64,000 nucleotides of DNA from Treponema sp. (lineage in GTDB: Bacteria; Spirochaetota; Spirochaetia; Treponematales; Treponemataceae): NCBI GenBank assembly GCA_022010055.1, contig CP091737.1:868001-932000 (forward strand). Direction: 5' to 3'. The translations under genes were made by a program, and so were the position numbers. The stretch's first letter is position 1, and each line of letters opens with the position of its first letter. A model generated the notes under the pieces. It was not told where the DNA came from, ran no database searches, and saw nothing but the letters and a program-made list of their open reading frames with translations. Of the stretch, positions 43,183-53,344 are shown in pieces.

Positions 43183-44372
43183 GTGATGGTGCTATTTCCC
43201 AGGATGAAATTGATGCTTTGCTTTCAGGAGTTTCTGTTGACGGGTTGAATTCATCCGGTCATGTAAGCGGAGGCCCTGCTGTTCATATTGATGCGCAAAC
43301 TTTGACAACCTTTGCCGGTACTCTGGATGCTCCTTTTATAGAAAAGCTGAATTCAATGACCGGCGCGAATTTTACAGGTGGAACGCCATCTGTGGAAATT
43401 CTTGACAGGGATGGACTTTTGTCAAAAATTCCGGAGGTTGTTGTTTCTGTTACATCTGATTATTCTTCCGGAATGGCAGGTGAGCACCTTTATCTGCTTG
43501 CTCCTGAGCTTGCGCAGAAAATTGTAAATCTCATTACAAAAGAAGAAAACGCTGACTTTGATGATATGGCCTTGAACTGCATTTCAGAAGTTATTGCAAT
43601 GCATTCAGGAACAGAAATCCAGGAACTTGATAAGACTGGAAAATTCCCGGGACTTGCGGCGAATCCTCCGGAAGCGGCGAACAGCCCTAAGGCTATGCTT
43701 AGAATTCCGCAGAATAAATTTCCGTTGATTAGTTATCCGGTTTCTTTGGACGGACAGTCCTACACATTATGGGAATGTCTTGGCGGCGAAATTGCCGAGC
43801 AGATTTGCAAGGCTTATGGCGGAAATGATACCGCCGAGCTTGAATCTGTTGCTTCTCCGGATAAGTCTGCCCCGCAGCCTGGAATGAACCAGATGAACGG
43901 AATGCAGCCTCAGATGGGGATGGGCATGAATCAAATGGGAATGCAGCCTCAGATGATGGGAATGAACCAGATGGGCATGCAGCAGCAGATGATGGGAATG
44001 CCGCAGATGGCGATGCCTCAGATGCCTTCGGGACAAACTATGGGAATGAATATGCCTAATGTTCAGACCCTTCAGTATCCGAACCTTCAGGGAGCTAATG
44101 TTCCTGGCGAGCAGGGAAATATCGGTCTGATCATGGATGTGTACATGGAGATGACTGTAGAGCTTGGCCGCACAAAAAAGCAGATTAAGGAAATCCTTGG
44201 AATGGGCGAAGGTACGATTATCGAGCTTGACAAGCTTGCCGGTGAGCCTGTGGATATTCTTGTAAACCATAAGCCGATTGCAAAAGGAGAAGTTGTAGTT
44301 ATCGATGAAAACTTTGGTGTCCGCGTAACTGAAATTCTTTCTCCTTTGGAGCGCGTTTCTGATTTGCATTAA
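43179..44372 (+). CDS. fliY: flagellar motor switch protein FliY/FliN with Met/Gln-rich linker
   Basis: FliY combines a CheC-like phosphatase/switch domain with a FliN-type C-ring domain. The 397-residue protein starts ISQDEIDALLSG like FliM. The CheC-like domain spans residues about 50-210, and the SpoA/FliN domain lies at the end (LIMDVYMEMTVELGRTKKQI, GTIIELDKLAGEPVDILVN, GVRVTEIL). Between them, residues about 230-290 are a low-complexity linker of repeated MNQMGMQPQM pieces. The CheC active-site order is partly visible (NCISEVIAMHSG). The frame is intact. Confidence 0.94.
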   Translation: MSDGAISQDEIDALLSGVSVDGLNSSGHVSGGPAVHIDAQTLTTFAGTLDAPFIEKLNSMTGANFTGGTPSVEILDRDGLLSKIPEVVVSVTSDYSSGMAGEHLYLLAPELAQKIVNLITKEENADFDDMALNCISEVIAMHSGTEIQELDKTGKFPGLAANPPEAANSPKAMLRIPQNKFPLISYPVSLDGQSYTLWECLGGEIAEQICKAYGGNDTAELESVASPDKSAPQPGMNQMNGMQPQMGMGMNQMGMQPQMMGMNQMGMQQQMMGMPQMAMPQMPSGQTMGMNMPNVQTLQYPNLQGANVPGEQGNIGLIMDVYMEMTVELGRTKKQIKEILGMGEGTIIELDKLAGEPVDILVNHKPIAKGEVVVIDENFGVRVTEILSPLERVSDLH

Positions 44373-44408
44373 AATTTGATATTATTCGATTTTTCAGGGT
44401 GGGGAAAA

Positions 44409-45038
44409 TTGACTAAAAAAAACTTCGTTTTATTTTTATGTATAGTGTTTCTTTCTGTTTTTTCTGTCTCGGCGCAGAATAATTTTCCGGATGAGAAAAA
44501 TCAGTTGATTGAGAACACGGAAAAATCTTTTGATGAGTCTTCTGTTCTTCTTGAGGAGGACGGACAGATTTCGGGACAGCCGAAAAGTTCTTCAACCTTT
44601 TTTCTTCTTTTAAGAATGGTTTTGTTCCTTGCTGTTGTTGTCGCGTGCATTTTTTTTGTGTTCCGTTTTATGAAAAAAACAATGGCGGTTCCTGATAACG
44701 ATGATATGTTTATGAGGATTGTCTCTACACTGAACCTGTCGCCGTCGAAATCTGTGCAGATTGTAACCCTTACGGACAAATACGCCTTTTTAATCGGCGT
44801 TTCTGATGATTCGGTTAATCTTATAAGCCAGATAGATGACCAGGAGCTTATTCAAGCGATGAATCTTTATTCCGACAAGCAGAAAAAAACGAAAAAGCCT
44901 AAAAATTTCGCAGACATTCTTGATATTTTTATGCCTAACGGTCCAAGGGACGGAGAAAATGTCATGTCCGGATCAAAAACGAAAATTACAGATATGCTTG
45001 AAAAACAGCGCAATAAATTTAATAACGGCGGAAGATAG
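44409..45038 (+). CDS. fliO: flagellar export protein FliO
   Basis: FliO is an accessory membrane protein that helps assemble the FliP ring of the export gate. TTG 44409 follows AGGGTGGGG directly. It yields a signal peptide (MTKKNFVLFLCIVFLSVFSV then SAQ), which the upstream in-frame ATG at 44376 would spoil. The 209-residue product has an acidic periplasmic stretch, a membrane helix (FLLLRMVLFLAVVVACIFFV), and a cytoplasmic FliO domain with VSTLNLSPSKSVQIVTL and KYAFLIGVSDDSV. Position between fliY and fliP is standard. Confidence 0.88.
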   Translation: MTKKNFVLFLCIVFLSVFSVSAQNNFPDEKNQLIENTEKSFDESSVLLEEDGQISGQPKSSSTFFLLLRMVLFLAVVVACIFFVFRFMKKTMAVPDNDDMFMRIVSTLNLSPSKSVQIVTLTDKYAFLIGVSDDSVNLISQIDDQELIQAMNLYSDKQKKTKKPKNFADILDIFMPNGPRDGENVMSGSKTKITDMLEKQRNKFNNGGR

Positions 45039-45039
45039 T

Positions 45040-45861
45040 ATGAGAGCTTTTTTTAAAAAAATTCTGCTTTTCTCTGCTGTTTTTTTGTTCCTTGGAAAAT
45101 TTTCATTTGCTCAAAGCGCTTTTCCTCAGGGGGCCGCGCGCGGAACTACAGAAATGAACCGGAATGTGCGTCCTGCTGAAATCCCCAATGTTTCAATCAA
45201 CGTCACAGAACCAAGGACCGGGCGTGAGGTTGCCTTTTCGGTGCGCCTTCTTGTTCTTCTTACAGTCCTGAGCCTTGCGCCGAGCATTCTTATTCTTGTC
45301 ACCTGTTTCCTTAGGTTTTCAATTGTCCTTGATTTTATAAAACGCGCCCTTTCCCTTCAGCAGGTTCCTCCTACAGCGGTTTTGAACGGAATCGCTTTTT
45401 TTATGACGATTTTTGTTATGTGGCCTACATTTACGCAGGTTTATGACAAGGCGTTCAAGCCTCTTTCTGAAGGCAATATCGAGCTTGCGGAAGCGTATCG
45501 CGAGGCGGAAGCCCCGATCCGGCAGTTTATGTATACGCAGATGGCTGGCGATACAAGCTATATTTCAGTTTTTATGAATATGGCGAAGCTTGAAAGACCG
45601 AATACTCTTGCGGACGTTCCGACTTATGTCCTTGTTCCGTCATACATTCTGCATGAGCTTACCGTTGCGTTTAAAATCGGCGTTATCCTTTATATTCCGT
45701 TTATAATTATAGATATGGTTGTGGCGAGTATTCTTATGTCTATGGGTATGATGATGCTTCCTCCGGTTCAGATTTCAATGCCTTTTAAACTTATGCTTTT
45801 TGTTCTTGTTGACGGCTGGGGGCTTTTAACGACCCAGTTGTTTAATTCTGTGATACATTAG
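45040..45861 (+). CDS. fliP: flagellar type III export protein FliP
   Basis: FliP forms the pentameric core of the flagellar export gate. ATG 45040 follows GGAAG and gives a 273-residue protein with a cleavable signal peptide (KKILLFSAVFLFLGKFSFAQ). A periplasmic stretch and four membrane helices follow. The family signatures are LVLLTVLSLAPSILILVTCF, LSLQQVPPTAVLNGIAFFMT and YIPFIIIDMVVASILMSMGM. The frame is intact. fliQ follows 18 bases later. Confidence 0.96.
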   Translation: MRAFFKKILLFSAVFLFLGKFSFAQSAFPQGAARGTTEMNRNVRPAEIPNVSINVTEPRTGREVAFSVRLLVLLTVLSLAPSILILVTCFLRFSIVLDFIKRALSLQQVPPTAVLNGIAFFMTIFVMWPTFTQVYDKAFKPLSEGNIELAEAYREAEAPIRQFMYTQMAGDTSYISVFMNMAKLERPNTLADVPTYVLVPSYILHELTVAFKIGVILYIPFIIIDMVVASILMSMGMMMLPPVQISMPFKLMLFVLVDGWGLLTTQLFNSVIH

Positions 45862-45879
45862 TTTATCAGGAGGTGAATT

Positions 45880-46149
45880 TTGTCTATTGGTCAGATTGTC
45901 AGCCTTATGCGCGGCGGTGTTATTCAAATTCTTCTGCTGATTGCGCCTCCGCTTGGCGTTGCCCTTGTAATCGGGCTAATTGTGGCTATTTTTCAGGCAG
46001 TAACTTCAATTCAGGAGCAGACTTTAACTTTTCTTCCTAAACTTATAGGAATTCTTCTTGTAATATCGCTTTTGAGCGGCTGGATGTTTTCTGATTTAAG
46101 AAATTACACCATTTCACTGTTCCAGATGATTCCGCAGATTGCAAGATAG
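45880..46149 (+). CDS. fliQ: flagellar type III export protein FliQ
   Basis: FliQ wraps the FliP ring in the export gate. The start is TTG 45880, five bases after AGGAGG. The 89-residue protein has two membrane helices: VIQILLLIAPPLGVALVIGLIVAIFQ in two overlapping pieces, and LPKLIGILLVISLLSGWMF. The connecting TSIQEQTLTFLPK segment is the FliQ signature. Length is exact for the family. Confidence 0.95.
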   Translation: MSIGQIVSLMRGGVIQILLLIAPPLGVALVIGLIVAIFQAVTSIQEQTLTFLPKLIGILLVISLLSGWMFSDLRNYTISLFQMIPQIAR

Positions 46150-46154
46150 GTCTT

Positions 46155-46964
46155 ATGAATATGCTAGATGAGATTGTGAATTCAGCGCCGGTTTTTCTTC
46201 TTGTGGCAGCAAGGTGCGCCGGTCTGATTTTTACGCTGCCTCTTTTTTCCATGAGAACTGTTTCCCGGACTGCGAAAGTCGCCTTGATTGGATATATGGC
46301 TTACCTTATGATGGGCTTTGTGGATTTTTCCGCTTATTCAGCATGGCTTAAGGAGGACGGAGCGTTCAGCCTGGAATTTGCGCTTATCGCGGCAGGCGAG
46401 GTTTTAACAGGAATTATCATTGGTTTTTATGTCTCGATAATTTTTGCGGCATTCAGTACTGCGGCTCAGTTTTTTGCGTTTCAGATGGGGTTCTCTGCGG
46501 CGGCGGTCTATGATTCCCTTAGCCAGGTTGAAAATCCGCTCCTTGGACAGTTTTTTAATTTTGCGGCAATCCTTATTTTTCTTCAGGACCATTGGTTCCA
46601 GAAGCTCTTTTTGAACGGATTAAAACAGACTTTTGTTTCCATGAATGTCTTTACGCTTATTGAAAGCCGTGAGTCGGTGGTTAATTTTCTGCTGAAGGGA
46701 CTTTCAAATCTTTTTGCAGACGCCTTTGTCATTGCGCTTCCGATTATGGGAACTCTTGTCCTTATTTCAGTATGCACCGGGCTTCTTGCCAAGGCAGCGC
46801 CTCAGATGAACCTTATGAGCGAAGGTTTTCCGGTTATGATTTTGCTGTCATTCTTTTTGATTGTAATGATTTTTCAGCCTTTGTGCGATTTCTTTCTGCG
46901 TTCGTTTTATACAGGGTTTAATGAGCTTTTTAGCATTCTGAATTTTGCCGGAGGCCGGAAATGA
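46155..46964 (+). CDS. fliR: flagellar type III export protein FliR
   Basis: FliR completes the FliPQR export gate. The 269-residue protein has six hydrophobic helices, with the family segments FLLVAARCAGLIFTLPLFS, EVLTGIIIGFYVSIIFAAF, QFFAFQMGFSAAAVYD and LLAKAAPQMNLMSEGFPV. It overlaps flhB by four bases (ATGA), so the two are translationally coupled. The frame is intact. Confidence 0.96.
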   Translation: MNMLDEIVNSAPVFLLVAARCAGLIFTLPLFSMRTVSRTAKVALIGYMAYLMMGFVDFSAYSAWLKEDGAFSLEFALIAAGEVLTGIIIGFYVSIIFAAFSTAAQFFAFQMGFSAAAVYDSLSQVENPLLGQFFNFAAILIFLQDHWFQKLFLNGLKQTFVSMNVFTLIESRESVVNFLLKGLSNLFADAFVIALPIMGTLVLISVCTGLLAKAAPQMNLMSEGFPVMILLSFFLIVMIFQPLCDFFLRSFYTGFNELFSILNFAGGRK

Positions 46965-48054
46965 GTTTTGACCAGATTGACCTTCAGTGGTTTGCGGCGG
47001 AAGACGAAGGACGTACAGAAGAAGCCTCTGAATATAAGCTCCGGAAAGCCCGGGAGGAAGGCCGGATTGCAAAAAGTTCTGACTTGAACAGTTCGGTTGT
47101 TTTCTTTTTTTCGCTGATGACACTTTTTGTCATTGCCAGGCGAATTTTTCTTGAATGCGCGGAGGTGATGCGGTTTTTTTTTAATAGCATAAACGGTGAT
47201 GTAAAAAGCGCGGCGTATTTTTATGTTTTCGCTGAAAAATTTGCAAAAATTGTGCTTCCTGTCGCGCTTGCAGGTGTTCTTTTTGGAATTCTTTCGAATA
47301 TCGCGCAGAATAAAGGCTTTGTTTTTTCTACAAAGACTATAGCTCCTAAATTTTCAAAGATAGTTCCGAACTTTGCCCAATATTTTAAAAATACTCTTTT
47401 TTCGTTCAAGGGAATTTTCAATGTTCTGAAATCTGTTGGAAAAGTCTTTTTGATTATTGCAATTTCTTTTTTTCTGATAAGAAGCGACATTCCGGTTCTT
47501 GCTATGGAAATTCAGAATAAAAGCCTTGTCCAGGCGGTTTTTTCTATTTGCCGGATGATAGGAACTCTTCTTGTTGTTGTTTCTGTGCTTTTTATAATAA
47601 TCGCCATTCCTGATTATTTTGTTCAGAAGCGGGAATTCATGGAATCCCTGAAGATGACAAAATATGAAGTCAAGCAGGAATACAAAGAAATGGAAGGCGA
47701 CCCGGAGATAAAGGCAAGAATCAGGCAGCGTGCGATGCAGATGGCGAGGCAGAATATTCCTAAGGCGGTAAGCGAATCTGATGTTGTGATTACAAACCCT
47801 ACGCATTTCGCGGTGTCCTTGAAATATGATGTGGACGCGGCTCCTGCTCCGCAGGTTACGGCAAAGGGAGAGGATGAGATTGCGCTTTTGATGAGGCGTA
47901 TTGCCTCGGAGAATTCCGTTCCGATTGTGGAAATAAACCTATGGCGCGTGAACTATATACAAAAATGAATGTTGGTGATATAATTCCAGATGATTATTTT
48001 ACTATAATAGCACAAATTTACACGCAGGTTGTAAAATTTGCTCCTAAAAAATAA
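46961..48054 (+). CDS. flhB: flagellar type III export switch protein FlhB, one-base frame break
   Basis: FlhB controls the switch from hook to filament substrates by cutting itself at NPTH. The N-terminus reads LQWFAAEDEGRTEEASEYKL, four membrane helices follow, and the cytoplasmic domain has VVITNPTHFAVSLKYD with the autocleavage motif intact. One A is missing at 47931-47933; adding it restores PIVENKPMARELYTKM and the usual tail ending FTIIAQIYTQVVKFAPKK, 364 residues in all. Confidence 0.95.
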
Positions 48055-48079
48055 TGAGTAATTTGCTGGGTGGGGACTG

Positions 48080-50205
48080 ATGGCAAACGAAAATAGCAGA
48101 GGAAAGGTATTAACTTTTATTAGAACCAATATGATTGGCATTTTTGCGGTTGTTGCGGTTCTTATGCTCATTATTCCGATTCCAAAAGTATTGGTTGATT
48201 TTCTCATGATTATAAATCTGGCGCTGGCACTTCTGGTGCTTCTTACGGTTGTGTATACGCCGCGCGCTTCTGATTTATCCTCGTTTCCGCAGATTATTTT
48301 GTTTGTTACGCTTTTTGGCCTGGGAATAAATGTTTCTTCAACAAAGCTGATTCTTTCTGCGGACGGAACGAATGTGAATGCCCTTGCAAAAACGCAGAGC
48401 GCGATGGTCCAGGCTTTTGCCGATATTGTCGCAGGAAACAGTCTGGTCATCGGTTTTATAATTTTTATCATTCTTATTGTCGTTCAGGTTGTTGTAATCA
48501 CTAAGGGCGCCGGACGCGTTTCTGAGGTTTCCGCGCGTTTTACTCTTGATTCTATGCAGGTAAAGCAGCTTGATATCGATAATCAGCTTTCCAACGGCTA
48601 TATCACGGAAGAAGAGGCGAACCGGATGAAGGAGCAGCTCCGCCGGGACATTGACTTTTATTCAAACATGGACGGTTCTTCAAAGTTTGTCTCGGGCAAT
48701 GTAAAGGTTGGAATTTTCATCACTGTTTTAAACCTTCTGGGCGGTTTTATCGTCGGCATGGTTTACCGCCATCTTTCTTTCATGGAATCGCTTGAGCTGT
48801 ATACAAGGCTTACGATTGGTGACGGACTTCTTAGCCAGATGCCTTCTATTATGCTTTCTTTGCGACCGGTATTCTTGTTACCGCTGATAAGTCAGCAGAT
48901 ACACTTGGCGAAAAAGTTATAAAAGAATTTTCTATTGACGGAACTATTTATGAGATTATCGGCTGCGTGCTTGCCGCTATGGGAATTGCATTCCGCAGAG
49001 GAACTCAATTCCTTTTGATTCCTATTGGAATAGGATTCTTTTATTATGGCTATAAGCTTTCAAAGAAGAAAGAAAACGAAAAGATTCTTGAAGCCCAGAA
49101 AAAAGCGGAGGCTGCGAACGGCAAAAAATCGCAGAATTCTCCTGAGCAGGATGCGGTCGCGCCTCTCGACCCTCTGTGCCTTGAGATTGGATTTGCGCTG
49201 ATTCCTCTTGTTGATAAGGAAAAAGGCGCGGAGCTTGTTGAGCGTATTTCCAGAATCCGAAGGGAATCTGCATTGGATATGGGGCTTCCTGTCCCAAAAA
49301 TCAGAATTGTTGACAACATGAACCTTGAGCCAAACGAATACTGCTTTAAAATCCGGGGAATTCCGGTTGGAAAAAGCCAGGTTCGTCTTGGATACTATAT
49401 GTGCATGAACACCGGGGCTGTTACAGAGGAGCTTAAGGGCGAGCCTACCCGCGATCCTGCGTTTGGAATGCCGGCGATCTGGCTTCCTGAGGACCAAAGA
49501 TCTGATGCGGAGCAGGTCGGATATACAGTTGTCGACTCTCCGACGATTATCGCGACTCACCTTACGGAAATTATTAAAAACAATGCCGCGGATATTCTTG
49601 GCCGTCAGGAAGTCAATCTTATTCTTGAGCAGACAAAGAAAGACAACCAGATTATTGTTGACGAGATTCTTTCCGGCGACCGCAAGTTTTCTATCGGCGA
49701 AATCGAAAAAATTCTGCGCGGACTTCTTAAGGAAAAGGTTTCAATCCGTAATATAGTTACGATTCTTGAGACTATTTCAAACAGCGGATTGTATACGCGT
49801 GTTACCTGGAAGCTTATTGAGGCTGTCCGCGAGGCGCTTGGAAGCCAGATTTGCCTTCAGTATGCGGATAATGACGGAAAGCTTCGCGTTATAAACCTGA
49901 GCCAGGGATGGTGCGAGCTTTTATTCAACCATGCCCAGTATCCTGAGGATGGTTCCGGCCCGGTTCTTGCTTTGGATCCGGCGGACAACAGAAAGTGGAT
50001 TGGCGCGGTAAGCAATACGATAAAAAATGTCAGCGTTATGGGATATATGCCTGTAATCCTTTGCCCGGGCTCGATAAGAATGCTTGTCCACGATTCCATA
50101 GATATTGAAATGCCTGGTGTTGTGGTTCTTGCCGCCGAGGAGATAAATGCGGCAAGAGGCCATGTTACCGTGGAAGTTCTTGGCGAAATAGCGTATGAGG
50201 AATAA
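48080..50205 (+). CDS. flhA: flagellar type III export protein FlhA, one-base frame break
   Basis: FlhA is the export-gate protein that takes up chaperone-substrate complexes. The N-terminal half has eight membrane helices with the FHIPEP-family region (KGAGRVSEVSARFTLDSM, NGYITEEEANRMKEQLRRD). The C-terminal half is the cytoplasmic ring domain (LGRQEVNLILEQTKKD, LREVRAALG-like IEAVREALGSQI). One T is missing at 48859-48861; adding it gives IMLSFATGILVTADKSADTL and a normal 708 residues. GGGG precedes the ATG by a few bases. Confidence 0.95.
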
Positions 50206-50211
50206 ACTGAT

Positions 50212-51474
50212 ATGATGGATAGAAATATAAATGAACCTGCGCATACTATTTATGCAAAAAGTATGAAAGAAATCAGGGATAAACTTTACGATAAATATCA
50301 GAGCGATTACGAAATTACTAATAAGAAGCAGGTTCTTAAGAGCCGCTTTTTCGGATTGTTTAACGAAGAGGGCGTTGAAGTTACGTATGTGGTGAAGCGT
50401 CCTGGTTCACAAGCCTCGTCGTGCGCGCAGGATTCTGATTCGTTTATGCGTAATAAGGACGCTTTTCTGCGCTCGATGGCAATGCAGTCTCTTGACCCGA
50501 CCCTTAATGCTCCTGTATCTCCGGCGATTACTGCGCCGCAGGTGAACAATGCGCAGCTTAATGAAATTAAAAAATCAATTGAGGAGTTGAAATCTTCGAT
50601 TGAGCAGTCAAAACCGGCTGCGGTATCTGGAAATGAGATTCATCCTTCTATTGAAATGATTCAGAATCTTCTTTCAGACAATGATTTTTCCATTCATTAC
50701 TGCAGGTATATTACGGAGAAATTAAAAGGACTTTCGCTTGAGCAGCTTGAAGATTCGGATTATGTGCAGCGCTCTGTGATTGACTGGATTGGAGAGTCGA
50801 TCAATATCGCCCCTGAAAAAGTCCACAGAACCCCTCATGTTGTTATTATTGTAGGACCTACCGGAGTCGGTAAAACCACTACGCTTGTGAAGCTTGCCGC
50901 CCAGTACGTTATGTCCGCAAAAAAACAGGACAGAAAGGTTGAGCTTTGCTTTATAACGACTGACACAATGAGGGTGGGCGCGCAGGAGCAGCTAGCGAAA
51001 TTCGGCTCACTTTAACCTTCAGGTTCTGAAAGCGGAAAATGCAAGTGATGTGCAGAAAATTTACGAGGATGTAAAAGATCATGTTGACGCTATCTTTATT
51101 GATACAAGCGGATACAGCCCGAACGATTCCGCGCATATCGGTTCTATGAAGGAAACTCTTGATGTGCCGGGTATGAATCCTGATGTCTATCTCGCCGTCA
51201 TGGCTTCCACAAAATCTCGTGATTTAATAAATATTATGCGGAATTATGAACCATTTGGCTATAATTCTGTTATAATTACTAAATGCGATGAGTCAAATCA
51301 GTATGGAAATGTGATTTCCGTGGTTTGGAAAAAAATAAAAACATTTCGTATCTTACAACCGGGCAGAAAGCGGCTGGTTGCATAGAAAAAGCGAATGTGT
51401 TTTATTTTCTTATAAGGATGATGGGTTTTAAGGTTGATAGAATTCACATTGAAGATAAATTTGGAGTTAACTAA
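50212..51474 (+). CDS. flhF: flagellar biosynthesis GTPase FlhF, two frame breaks
   Basis: FlhF is an SRP-type GTPase that sets flagellar position and number. It starts at one of two adjacent ATGs (50212, 50215). The N-terminal B domain has Ala/Pro-rich stretches; the NG domain has VVIIVGPTGVGKTTTLVKLA, TDTMRVGAQEQLAKFG and AIFIDTSGYSPND. Two breaks are seen. Two T are missing at 51011-51013 (restores FGSLFNLQVLKAENASD). One A is missing in the run at 51329-51335 (restores WKKNKNISYLTTGQKAAG). Restored length is 421 residues. It precedes flhG, its usual partner. Confidence 0.93.
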
Positions 51475-51476
51475 AT

Positions 51477-52375
51477 ATGGAAGAACAAGCAGAAGATTTG
51501 CGTGAACTTTGAGCGGCGGTTTGGCTGAACCAAAGGGTTCTGAAACAGAGAATTCTACAGAGAAAAATCATAAGACGCGCATAATTGCCATTACAAGTGG
51601 CAAGGGTGGTGTTGGAAAAACGAATATTTCCGTAAACATGGCGATAGCGTACGCTCAGCTTGGAAAAAAAGTTATCCTTATAGACGGTGACCTTGGGATG
51701 GCGAATGTCAATGTCCTTCTGAATGTGGTTCCTCAGTATAATCTGATGCATGTTATAAATAAGAAAAAAACAATGAAGGAAATAATCCTTGATACTGAAT
51801 TCGGAATAAAATTCATTGCGGGCGCAAACGGTTTTTCAAAAATAGCGAATCTGAGCAAGGAAGAGCTTGAATATTTTGCGAAGCAGTTCAGTACTCTTGG
51901 AAATGCGGATATAATCATAATTGATACAGGCGCCGGCATTGCGAACAATGTCCTTCAGTTTGTTGCCGCCGCGGACGAGGTTTATGTCGTTACAACTCCA
52001 GAGCCTACCGCGATTACGGATGCTTACGGAATAATAAAGATAATCACTACGGAAATTGTTGACCGCACAGTGAACCTTAAGCTTCTTGTCAATCGTGTCC
52101 ATTCTGCGGACGAAGGCAAGAGAATTTCTGACAGAATCATTACCATTGTAGGGCAGTTCCTTGGTTATAAAGTTGACTACATAGGCTATGTGTACGACGA
52201 TCCTGTTGTGCAGGCTTCTGTTATACGCCAAAAGCCTTTTATTGTTGTAAATCCAACGTGCAAGCCGTCTGTTTGCCTTAAGCATATAGTCGGAAGAATT
52301 GAAAAGACAGATGTTTCTGGAAACGAGGGAGTCTCTTCCTTCCTTAAAAAGTTTCTTGGAAAAAAATCAAGGTAA
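51477..52375 (+). CDS. flhG: MinD/ParA-type flagellar number regulator FlhG, one-base frame break
   Basis: FlhG is an ATPase that activates FlhF GTP hydrolysis and limits flagellar number. ATG 51477 follows GGAG and starts MEEQAEDLREL, the conserved amphipathic activating helix. One T is missing at 51508-51510; restoring it fuses this helix to SGGLAEPKGSE. The body has the deviant Walker A ITSGKGGVGKTNISVNMA, DGDLGMANVNVLL and IIDTGAGIANNVLQF. Restored length is 299 residues. It ends before an AT-rich gap with a possible internal promoter. Confidence 0.93.
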
Positions 52376-52481
52376 AAAAAACTGGCTTAAAAAAGTTTTT
52401 CTGTCTTTTTGTTAATAATTGATATATAATTGAACTGTTATTCATACAGATTTTAATTTTTCTTAAAATGGGAGGTGGAAA

Positions 52482-53330
52482 ATGAAAAATTTAAAATTCA
52501 TTGCAGGTTTTTCAATTTTTGGTTTTCTGCTTTCTATTTTTTCAAGTTTAAAAAATGTATCAAGATCTTTTGGGGGGCGTTTTTTTATAGCGCTATGTTT
52601 TGCCCTTGGATTCGGAATTCTTGCCGCGGCTATAATGTTTGTGACGCAGAAATTTGTTCTTGCGGAAAATACCGCGGATATTTCTGACTCAGGAAATTCT
52701 TCTGAAAAAAATTCGCACAATTCTGTTTCCGGCTCCCAGCCTGTGGATATTGTGGTCCAGGATGAGGACCTTCCGTCGGAAGACGGCGGCCCGCAGTTTT
52801 ATGTCGGGGAAAACCATCAGATGTTGAATGACGAAGATTTGCAGGATATGAAAAAGGTTTCTGAGCCCGAAGAGACGGAATCTTCCGGTTCTTCGGAGCT
52901 GCTGCAGAAAAAAGAGGCGGAAAATATTTCGGAAACAGCCGCTCAGATAAAAAAAGAAAATTCTTCTTCTGTGAATGCAGGCTTTGTTCCCCTGAACTTT
53001 GCGGAAAATCCATCGAACATTTCCAGCGTGGAGTCAAAGTCGGTTAATGACGTAAAAACCGTAGAAAGCTCCCCGGAATCCGATGATGGTTCCGCCTCGG
53101 GTGAAAATAACCCCGAGGCTCTCGATGTTCTTCCGGATTTGGATGCGCTTTCAGAGGCGGTGTCTGCCGCCGGCTCTGAAAGTTCCGGTTTTTCTGAAAA
53201 TTCTGATTTCTCTGAAAATAAAAATACAGTTTCTGCGTCTTCCGGCGATTCTTCCAAGGAAAAATCAAGCGGACAGGATGCGGAATTAATGGCTAAGGCT
53301 ATCAGCACTTTGCTTTCAAAAGATAAATAA
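52482..53330 (+). CDS. single-pass membrane protein with acidic Ser-rich tail, unknown flagellar-operon gene
   Basis: The 282-residue protein has hydrophobic segments at residues about 5-22 and 33-57 (FFIALCFALGFGILAAAIMF), then a long acidic, Ser- and Glu-rich region without known domains. A short conserved-looking end reads QDAELMAKAISTLLSKDK. GGGAGGTGG lies five bases before the ATG. A TATAAT at 52425-52430 could be part of an internal promoter, though no good -35 is visible. Treponemes keep an unnamed gene at this place between flhG and fliA. The function is not known. Confidence 0.65.
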   Translation: MKNLKFIAGFSIFGFLLSIFSSLKNVSRSFGGRFFIALCFALGFGILAAAIMFVTQKFVLAENTADISDSGNSSEKNSHNSVSGSQPVDIVVQDEDLPSEDGGPQFYVGENHQMLNDEDLQDMKKVSEPEETESSGSSELLQKKEAENISETAAQIKKENSSSVNAGFVPLNFAENPSNISSVESKSVNDVKTVESSPESDDGSASGENNPEALDVLPDLDALSEAVSAAGSESSGFSENSDFSENKNTVSASSGDSSKEKSSGQDAELMAKAISTLLSKDK

Positions 53331-53344
53331 AAGGTAAGGTTTAT

